Source of the DNA: Candidatus Altimarinota bacterium
GTDB lineage: Bacteria > Patescibacteriota > Gracilibacteria > BD1-5 > UBA6164
NCBI GenBank assembly: GCA_027066255.1
Contig: JAMOOA010000199.1
Span: 1-5,145, forward strand
Direction: 5' to 3'
Length of the DNA stretch: 5,145 nucleotides
Each line of letters begins with the position of its first letter. The stretch's first letter is position 1. Below the pieces are notes generated by a model. The model did no database searches and had not been told where the DNA came from. It worked only from the letters and a program-made list of their open reading frames with translations. This document shows positions 1-5,145 of the stretch, piece after piece. The position numbers and the translations under genes are program-made.

Positions 1-42
1 ATGATTATAAAAAAGGTCTTAGAAAATGTAGAAGTGAAATAA
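1..42 (+). CDS. moxR: C-terminal end of a MoxR-family AAA+ ATPase (partial)
   Basis: Only the last 13 codons before a TAA stop lie in the window, reading MIIKKVLENVEVK in frame 1. The ATG at position 1 is most likely internal, because the peptide resembles the usual C-terminal helix of MoxR ATPases, which often ends in a pattern like I..IL..V.VP. MoxR proteins are cytoplasmic AAA+ ATPases that work with vWA-domain partners to remodel or mature target proteins. The main support is context: a DUF58 gene starts 2 nt after the stop, and moxR followed by DUF58 and bat genes is a very common gene order. The fragment is too short to show Walker motifs, so the identity is inferred and needs upstream sequence. 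Confidence 0.6.
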   Translation: MIIKKVLENVEVK

Positions 43-44
43 TT

Positions 45-884
45 ATGAAAACAGAGCAATTTAAAAAAATAGACATAAAAACAAGGCAGATTGTAAATAC
101 ACTTTTTCTTGGAAATTACAAGGCAGCTTTTAAGTGAAGAGGATTGGAATTTGATGATTTCAGAGAGTATATGTATGGAGATGATGTACGACACATCGAT
201 TGGTTGGTGTCAGCAAGAGAAGGAAAAACAGTGATTCGCAGGTACAGGGAGGAGCGTGAGATAGAAATACTCTTTATTCTTGATAGTTCTCTCTCTATGC
301 AGTTTTGAGAATCAAAAACTAAGAGACAGATGCTCGAAGAGATGTTTTATATACTCGGATTTTCTGCTATACAAAATGGAGATAAGATATGAGCAATGAT
401 TTTGAATGGAGAAACAGAAAAATACGTCCCGTTTAAAAAGTGAAATCATTCTTTGTTTCAGATACTTCGAGAACTTGAAAAAGTAACCTCTCAACTATCC
501 ACTCAAGAACTTTCTTTTGATTTTCTTAATCGAACGAAGATAAAAAATACTCTTATATTTGTTATCTCAGATAAGCTTGAACTTGACGAGAAATCATTAA
601 AGATAGCAAAACTCAAAAACGACATCATATACATACATGTTTCTACTGATTTTGAAAATACTCTTTCGGGGCAAGGAATGCACTTTTTTCAAAACGGAAA
701 GCAAGAACTCTGTATTGACCTAGATGACACGAAAAAAAGAGGACAATACATCAAAATGAGACAGAAAAAACTTGAGAAGATGAAGAGAGAGCTTTTGACT
801 AAAAACATAGATTCTATTTTTATAAATGAAACAAAGAATCCGTACAAAGAAATTTTAGCACTTATGAAAAAAAGAGAAATATAA
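45..884 (+). CDS. DUF58 family protein (MoxR-partner, vWA-like fold)
   Basis: This 279-residue protein is close to the usual DUF58 length (about 300). It carries the family hallmark at residues 31-57, in which G.GLEFDDFREY is followed by GDDVRHIDW and SAR. A vWA-like strand follows, ending in DSSLSM (Asp80, Ser82, Ser84), the first MIDAS element. A later ISD (in FVISDKLELD) matches the family's third metal-site segment. The full threonine/DG set of a classical vWA domain is not obvious, as is usual for DUF58. No signal peptide or membrane segment is seen, so it is probably cytoplasmic or peripheral. Four in-frame TGA codons (135, 306, 390, 441; residues 31, 88, 116, 133) must be read through; Gly31 is the conserved first glycine of the G.G motif. 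The ATG sits 2 nt after the upstream stop, without a clear Shine-Dalgarno. In Bat operons this protein is thought to couple the MoxR ATPase to the membrane vWA proteins. The family call is firm; the exact role is inferred. Confidence 0.93.
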
Positions 885-886
885 TT

Positions 887-1807
887 ATGAAAACAATATA
901 TAAAATAACCCTTACGGCATTTCTATTCCTTTGTTACATATCTACGGTATTTGCAGAAAGTAGCATCACTCTCTCCACGGATAATGAGACTCCTCAACTA
1001 GGAGAGACCTTTACAGTAGAGGTGCAGATAGAGTTTGACTCCCTAGAGCCTATTTCGACTATTAGAATTCCTGGAATAGAAGCATTTGAGCAGTTTTCTG
1101 TGATGCAACAAGAGTCTTCACAGGTGTCAGGGACACAAGTACAAAAAACATCCTCTATTATTTTTTGACTCAAGCCGAAAGACGAAGGAGATTTTGAGAT
1201 ATGACCGATTTCTGCAGATTTTAGTGGAGCAACTATATCTTCAAATACACTTTATATCTCAGTTTGAAGTGGAAGCCTCAATTCTTCCTCTCAAATAAAA
1301 CCCAATATAAAAAAAACTGAGCAAAAGAAAGAGCAGAATGTGAAAAACACTGAGAAAGAGTGAAGAAATCAAGAAATCAAATGACTTAAAAAAACACATC
1401 TTACTTGGACGATTATCCCGATCATACTCGTTCTGTTTCTCGGGGGCTTTTATTTCCTTGTACAGCTCCTTTTATCCCAAAGTAAGAAAACAAAAAAACA
1501 ACAAGAATTACCACAAGAAATACCAAATTATAAAAAGGAACTTCAAAAGATAAAAAAAAGAATAGAAACACTCTCCAAAACTGAATTTTATACAAGTCTC
1601 CATAGTATTATCAGAAAGTACTTTTCCCAATCTCTCGGTATTAGAGATGCAGAAACGCTTACTCTTTCAGAGATAAAACCTTTATTAGAAAAACACCCAG
1701 AATTATTGAAACTTTTTTCTCTTTCATATACGCATGAATTTAATGAGAAGAGAGGAAGTGTGAAAATAAGAGAAAAAACTCTAGAAGATTATATACAATT
1801 ATTCTAA
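887..1807 (+). CDS. batD: BatD-like membrane protein (short form)
   Basis: The protein has 306 residues. It begins with a signal peptide (residues 1 to about 23, hydrophobic core ending in VFA before Glu). An Ig-like beta domain follows, starting ITLSTDNETPQLGETFTVEV, typical of BatD N-termini. A BatD-like segment LKPKDEGDFEIGP then precedes SNTLYISV (roughly residues 95-126). A lysine/glutamate-rich linker leads to one membrane helix at about 172-193, then a cytoplasmic helical domain including FYTSLHSIIRKYF and ETLTLSEIKPLL, which resembles the C-terminal region of BatD/DUF4381 proteins. Five TGA codons (1166, 1202, 1265, 1361, 1382) are read as Gly; the second gives the glycine of the conserved IGP. 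BatD proteins are usually 500 residues or more with several Ig-like repeats, so this is a compact version. The ATG is 2 nt after the DUF58 stop. Expected topology is Ig domain outside and C-terminal domain inside, near BatA and BatB. Confidence 0.85.
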
Positions 1808-1811
1808 AGAT

Positions 1812-2828
1812 ATGTTTCCAGATATTATATTCTTACATATTCTGTGGATAACCCCCAGCATACTCTTGGCTATATTTTTAGTGTACCAATCACTTCAAAA
1901 AAGCAAGAACTATAATTTTCTGTATCTCTCAGATTTGGAAAAAATATACAAAAGAAGTACTCCTTTATATCCTATATTTATCATACTTCTTTTTTGTATT
2001 ACTCTTGTTTTTTGACTCATTTTAGCTTCTCCAGTAAAGAGAGTAGAAACAGAAAAAATTAAAAAAAATGGGATAGATATAGAAATAGTAGCAGATACGA
2101 GTTATTCTATGATAGCAACAGACATACAACCATCACGTATAGAAGTAACCAAAAAAGTAATATCAGAATTTATTTGAGAAATCAAAGCAGATAGGGTGGG
2201 GATGATACTTTTTGCAGGGAAACCATTTAACTCTGTCCCTCTTACTTTTGATTATGATTTTTTGAGAGATTTTATTTCTGAAGTTTCTGTTGATACAATT
2301 AACCAAGAAAGACGTCAACTTTCGGGGACAGCTATTGGAGATGCTCTTTTACTTGCAGGAAAGACACTATTACAAAAAGAAGATCGAGGGTGAGAGAAGG
2401 GTGAGAGAAAGAAGATAATTATTCTTCTTACCGATGGTTCAGCCAATAGATGAGTAGATCCACTCGTAGCTCTTTCGTATCTCAAAGAAAATCATATCAA
2501 GACATACACTATTGGGGTTGGAAAAGATAAAGACACGACTATTGCTCTGATTGATAGTTTTTGATTCCAACAACACTTACAAGTGGGAGGAATTGATGAA
2601 AAAACTCTCAAAAAAATAGCAACAGAAACATGAGGAAAGTATTATAGAGCTGACTCGAAAGAAACACTTGAAAAGATATTTTCAGATATAGCAAAACTAG
2701 AGAAAAAAGATATAGAAGTAGAAACATTGACACTGAACAATCCTCAAGATACCAAATTTATCTTTGTTTTACTGATATTGTTTGGATTTCTAGGAGTACT
2801 TGTATTTCATAAACGCTTTGAGGTATAA
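1812..2828 (+). CDS. batA: BatA: membrane-anchored von Willebrand factor A protein
   Basis: The 338-residue protein is close to the normal BatA length. Two hydrophobic helices lie at the N-terminus (about 5-26 and 53-74), then a vWA domain (about 90-300), and a final membrane helix (about 316-333) with a short basic tail. All MIDAS parts are present: D95-T-S-Y-S-M, Thr173 in SGTAIGDAL and Asp208 in LLTDGS. The order RVGMILFAGKPFNSVPLT, then TYTIGVGK, then ATETGGKYYRA is typical of BatA/YegL-like vWA proteins. The domain should bind a divalent cation and a protein ligand, and it probably partners MoxR. Six TGA codons (2013, 2175, 2391, 2451, 2562, 2631) are glycines. The last supplies the first Gly of the conserved TGG near the domain end, and the one at 2013 lies inside membrane helix 2. 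The ATG starts 4 nt after the batD stop with only a weak AAAGA upstream. Confidence 0.94.
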
Positions 2829-2831
2829 ATT

Positions 2832-3701
2832 ATGAGAAACTATAATATATTTTTCCCAAAATATCTTTGAAAGGCAGCACTTGGAGTGAGTTTTGTATTC
2901 CTTCTCGGAGCCTTGTATGTATCATTTTGAGATAAAGAACATCAAAAATCACAAAACCCTTTCAATACCAGTATTGTTCTGGATGTATCACTCAGTATGA
3001 ATGTTTGGGATGGAAATTCTGATGAAGAATCCAGATTAAAAGTAGTAAAACAAAAAATAACTAATATCGTCTCGACCTTACCACATAATTTTGCTCTTAC
3101 TATCTTCTCTGGAACTCCTCAGAGGATTATTCCTCTTACCTCTGATAATGGACTCTTTCTTACATTTCTTTCGGGAGTTCAGCGAGAGAACGTTTCAGAA
3201 TGATGAACAGATATATCACTCGCACTTGAAGATACTATTCGTAACTTTGTAGATGATGCATCTGGGAATATCATACTCTTTACTGATGGATGAGATGAAG
3301 ACTTCTCAAATATATCGAAAATAAAAAAAGAACTTAAAAAAAGAGACATAGGATTATTTATTGTATGAGTGGGGACAGAAAAGTGAGGATATATTCCCTA
3401 CGCAAGGGATGTCTTTGGAAGAGTCTCATACAAAAAATCAAAATGAAGACTGATAACCTCATCACTCAATGAAAAGTCTCTCAAGAAACTTGCTAATGCT
3501 CTTTGAGGAACATATATGCACATCTCAGAAATAGGAAATGGAGAAGTATTTCAGATACAAAAGGGAGGAACTATCAGGAAGAAAACTCTTTTTAGTACTA
3601 CATGGTGATGAGTGTTTCTCGGGTTTTTGTTTTGGATGTATTATGTATTACACTTTTTTATTCGTAAAAACTATTTAAATAGAAAATTATGAAAAAAATA
3701 A
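2832..3701 (+). CDS. batB: BatB: second membrane-anchored von Willebrand factor A protein
   Basis: This 289-residue vWA protein has one N-terminal membrane helix (about 14-33) and one C-terminal helix (about 258-277). The MIDAS is complete: D51-V-S-L-S-M, Thr126 in SEGGTDISLAL and Asp152 in LFTDGGDE. The segment IVGVGTEKGGYIP, then NEKSLKKLANALGGTY, matches the usual BatB pattern (GVGT..GAPIP, then LA...GG.Y). BatA and BatB normally occur as a pair in the same membrane complex. Twelve TGA codons are read as Gly (2868, 2928, 3201, 3204, 3291, 3366, 3384, 3444, 3504, 3606, 3609, 3690), including two tandem pairs. One pair sits directly before the MIDAS threonine; the other starts the C-terminal membrane helix. 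The reading frame passes through the ATGA at 3689-3692 and stops at TAA 3699-3701, overlapping the next gene by 13 nt. The start is 3 nt after the batA stop, with AATT before ATG. Confidence 0.93.
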
Positions 3702-4567
3702 TTCTATGATGTATTATATTTATAGCCCTTTTGATAACGATTTTTTATCAATCGATTACTGACTGGTATCATTTTTCTGAGTGAAAGAAACTCTACAATG
3801 AAACAGCTTTTACTGGAGCAATAGAACATTTTATTCGTCTCTCAGATAAATATACAGCTTTTCACAATATTGGAAATAGCTGGTATGAACTATGAAAGAA
3901 AAATACAACTTCAAAAGACAAGATGTACTTAACTCAATCTCTTGGTGCTTACTCTGGAGCACTCGAATTGCAAGAAAATGCAGATACGAGGTATAATTAT
4001 AAGCTTGTGGAAAATCTCTTGAATGAAGATAATAAACAGCAACAAAAAGATGAAAAGCAAGAGCAAGAACAAGAACAAAGTAAGGCAGATAAGCAAGATA
4101 GTGAAGGAGAAAATGAAGAACAAGGAAAGCCCACAGGAACAGGATCTCAGGATAAGGAAGATGAGTCAAAAGAGCAAGGAACGCAAGAAAAAGAAACAGA
4201 ACAAAAGAAATGAGAAATAGACAAACAGCAATCAGATTCTTGAGATAAGGAAAAAACCTGAGAAGAAAAATCTCAAGAAGAATGACAGGAATGAGAACTA
4301 TCTGAACAATGACAAGAAAAAGGGACGAAGTGAAGTCAATGAGTCTCCTCTCAAGAGAGAGGAGAACAATATCAACTCGAAAATGAGGATAATGTAGGAG
4401 AACTCAGTGAGCAAGATAAAAAGAAACTCGAACAATATATAGAGTCACTCAAATATCAACAACAACAGAACCAGCAATTTTACGGAAAAAGGGATGACAT
4501 AAAAGGAGAGGATATCTTTGACTCATTTTTCAATAGGAATACTGGATGAGAAGAGAACGATTGGTAA
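3689..4567 (+). CDS. batC: BatC-like TPR protein with a charged low-complexity tail
   Basis: The 292-residue protein starts with a hydrophobic segment (about residues 4-21) that could be a membrane anchor or uncleaved signal. A TPR-like region follows (about 31-106): helices containing NETAFTGAIEHF, then HNIGNSWYELGK, then SLGAYSGALEL and ADTRYNYKLVENLL, as in BatC/BatE proteins (GN..Y.LG, then A...Y..AL...P). Residues about 113-235 are almost entirely Q, E, K, D, S and G. A final acidic segment includes LSEQDKKKLEQYIESL and ends in NDW. Twelve TGA codons are read as Gly, eight of them between 4211 and 4342. TPR proteins of Bat operons are thought to scaffold the vWA proteins; the low-complexity tail is probably disordered. 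Assignment to BatC rather than BatE rests on position directly after batB and is approximate. The ATG overlaps batB by 13 nt, suggesting coupled translation. It is the last gene before a strong terminator. Confidence 0.84.
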
Positions 4568-4573
4568 GAAACT

Positions 4574-4613
4574 AAAAAGAGAGACTTACTGTTATTGGTA
4601 AGTCTCTCTTTTT
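4574..4613. terminator. Bidirectional intrinsic terminator between convergent genes
   Basis: A perfect 16-bp stem is formed by AAAAAGAGAGACTTAC (4574-4589) and its reverse complement GTAAGTCTCTCTTTTT (4598-4613), with an 8-nt loop TGTTATTG. Transcripts from the plus strand end the stem with CUUUUU, and minus-strand transcripts also end in a U-run. It lies 6 nt after the batC stop and 11 nt downstream of the ybaB stop on the other strand, so it can end both transcripts. Confidence 0.92.
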
Positions 4614-4624
4614 ATGAGATTTTT

Positions 4625-4942
4625 CTACATACCAGGAAGTCCTCCACCTCCAGGCATATTCATTCCCATTTGCCCCATAACTCCTTGCATCTTTTCTGCT
4701 GCAACTTCTTGAGCTTTTTTCATTCACTTGTTTACTGCTTCCATGATAGCTTTCTCGAGAGCAGTTTGATCCCCGATGATTTTTGTGTCTTCGAACTCTA
4801 CTTTCTCAACTTTCATCTCACCATTTACAGTGATAACGAGACCATCTACTTCTGCTTCGATGTAGGTGTTTTCGAGTTCTTTTTTTATTTTCATTGCTTC
4901 TTGTTGAAGCTTCATGAGTTCACCAGCTTTGCTAAAATCCAT
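4625..4942 (-). CDS. ybaB: YbaB/EbfC family nucleoid-associated DNA-binding protein
   Basis: Read on the minus strand, this is a 105-residue protein, the usual size for the family. Residues 1-30 form the N-terminal helix (FSKAGELMKLQQEAMKIKKE). A beta hairpin (EAEVDGLVITVNGEMKVEKVEF) follows; its G...VTVNG core is the family signature. Then come an acidic helix (DQTALEKAIMEAVNK), another helix (MKKAQEVAAEKM) and a Met/Gly-rich tail ending PGGGGLPGM. One in-frame TGA (minus-strand codon at 4726-4724, residue 73) falls where the family usually has a small residue such as Ala, which suits glycine. Without recoding, the protein would lose its last helix and tail. The stop is TAG. These small dimeric proteins bind DNA, and in many bacteria the gene lies beside dnaX and recR, which are not seen here. 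The start at MDFSKAGEL is chosen because the upstream in-frame extension overlaps promoter-like sequence and does not resemble the family. Only 1 of about 13 glycines is UGA, and GGT is common, unlike the bat genes. Confidence 0.93.
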
Positions 4943-4962
4943 ATGTATAAAATTATGTAAGT

Positions 4963-4999
4963 ATAAAACGTAGGTATTATAACGAAAAAAACGTTTTAT
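4963..4999. repeat. 9-bp inverted repeat around the ybaB promoter (possible operator)
   Basis: ATAAAACGT at 4963-4971 is the exact reverse complement of ACGTTTTAT at 4991-4999, with 19 nt between the arms. One arm covers the expected ybaB transcription start and the other covers the -35/spacer, so the arms flank the TATAAT box. A smaller palindrome, AACG-A7-CGTT (4981-4995), lies between and partly within them. The placement fits a repressor or autoregulatory site, but in such AT-rich DNA chance is possible. Confidence 0.4.
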
Positions 5000-5002
5000 C
5001 AA
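4976..5002 (-). promoter_or_regulatory. Candidate sigma70-type promoter for ybaB
   Basis: On the minus strand, a -35-like TTGATA (5002-4997) and a perfect -10 TATAAT (4981-4976) are separated by 15 nt, a little shorter than the optimum. Transcription would begin near 4969, giving a leader of about 27 nt before the ybaB ATG. The leader has no Shine-Dalgarno sequence. The -10 match is strong and the spacing is its weak point. Confidence 0.6.
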
Positions 5003-5018
5003 GAAAACTCTTTATTTT

Positions 5019-5047
5019 TTGCCTCACTCTAAAAGATATGATATTAT
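5019..5047 (+). promoter_or_regulatory. Candidate sigma70-type promoter for the downstream plus-strand gene
   Basis: TTGCCT (5019-5024) and TATTAT (5042-5047) are separated by 17 nt, the optimal spacing. Transcription would begin near 5054, about 26 nt before the ATG at 5080. It is divergent from the ybaB promoter, and the two -35 elements are only about 16 nt apart. AT-rich sequence gives many -10-like matches, so the TTGCCT and its spacing carry most of the weight. Confidence 0.5.
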
Positions 5048-5079
5048 AAACATATATTATTACTTATAAAAATATTATT

Positions 5080-5145
5080 ATGGCTCAAACAGCAACACAA
5101 GATGATGATCTACTCATTATCGAAGATTCTGGAACAGATAGTTCT
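5080..5145 (+). CDS. Unidentified protein, N-terminal 22 residues (partial)
   Basis: An open frame begins at ATG 5080 and runs off the end of the window, reading MAQTATQDDDLLIIEDSG and then TDSS. The peptide is acidic and hydrophilic, with no signal peptide and no recognisable domain in this short piece. The start is supported by an upstream promoter-like pair and by TATT directly before ATG, the same A/T-rich start context as most genes here. No TGA occurs in the visible part. I cannot assign a function. Confidence 0.6.
   Translation, partial: MAQTATQDDDLLIIEDSGTDSS

Noticed and set aside
312..494. Minus-strand open frame opposite the DUF58 gene
   Set aside because: It lies opposite a well-supported coding region and has no recognisable features.
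3831..4169. Minus-strand open frames opposite batC (also 3929-4123)
   Set aside because: They are the antisense of the purine-rich batC tail, producing Leu/Phe-rich nonsense with no start signals or family likeness.
4023..4350. A tandem DNA repeat or CRISPR-like array in the A/G-rich stretch
   Set aside because: There is no regular unit length or spacer structure. It is explained by a Q/E/K/G-rich protein region within an open frame.
45..4567. The plus-strand genes as a run of pseudogenes or many small ORFs
   Set aside because: Every interruption is TGA, never TAA or TAG, and family motifs continue in the same frame across each one. That pattern is recoding, not decay.
45..4567. UGA as tryptophan (Mycoplasma-type code 4) or selenocysteine
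   Set aside because: The UGA positions align with conserved glycines in the bat proteins, UGG is used normally for Trp, and there are far too many UGAs for selenocysteine, with no evident insertion element.
4595..4960. Plus-strand open frame across the terminator and ybaB
   Set aside because: It is antisense to ybaB, begins inside the terminator hairpin, and its Phe/His/Ser-rich translation resembles no known family.
4943..5002. Upstream start for ybaB at 5002 giving a 20-residue N-terminal extension
   Set aside because: The extension overlaps the TATAAT box and inverted repeat and does not look like YbaB, whereas MDFSKAGEL at 4942 fits the usual family N-terminus.

Overview
This window is a piece of an AT-rich bacterial chromosome that reads UGA as glycine. 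Under the standard code, every gene on the plus strand breaks into fragments at in-frame TGA codons. When TGA is read as Gly, six continuous genes appear with intact, recognisable family motifs, all ending in TAA or TAG. By hand count there are 40 in-frame TGA codons, about a third of all glycines, and UGG remains the tryptophan codon. This is genetic code 25, known from Candidatus Absconditabacteria (SR1) and Gracilibacteria (BD1-5/GN02) in the Patescibacteria/CPR. The window alone does not separate these two lineages, and the expected tRNA-Gly(UCA) gene is not in it.

Positions 1 to 4567 hold a tightly packed plus-strand operon of the Bat (Bacteroides aerotolerance) type. It contains the last 13 codons of a MoxR-type AAA+ ATPase, a DUF58 protein, a short BatD-like membrane protein, BatA and BatB (two membrane-anchored von Willebrand A proteins with complete metal-binding MIDAS motifs), and a BatC-like TPR protein with a long Q/E/K/G-rich tail. 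Gaps between genes are 2 to 4 nt, and batB and batC overlap by 13 nt. In related systems the cytoplasmic MoxR ATPase works with the DUF58 and vWA proteins as a metal-dependent chaperone or assembly machine at the membrane, with BatD and the TPR protein as outward-facing or scaffolding parts. The name comes from Bacteroides; the substrate is unsettled.

Positions 4568 to 4624 hold a strong bidirectional hairpin terminator serving the operon and the convergent minus-strand gene. That gene (4625 to 4942) encodes a YbaB/EbfC-family nucleoid-associated protein. The 137-nt divergent region 4943 to 5079 carries back-to-back candidate promoters and a 9-bp inverted repeat. The window closes with the first 22 codons of an unidentified plus-strand gene.

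Start sites lack a clear Shine-Dalgarno sequence. Four of seven have AATT directly before ATG and a fifth has TATT, so initiation may rely on an A/T-rich leader. No RNA genes, mobile elements or CRISPR arrays were seen.
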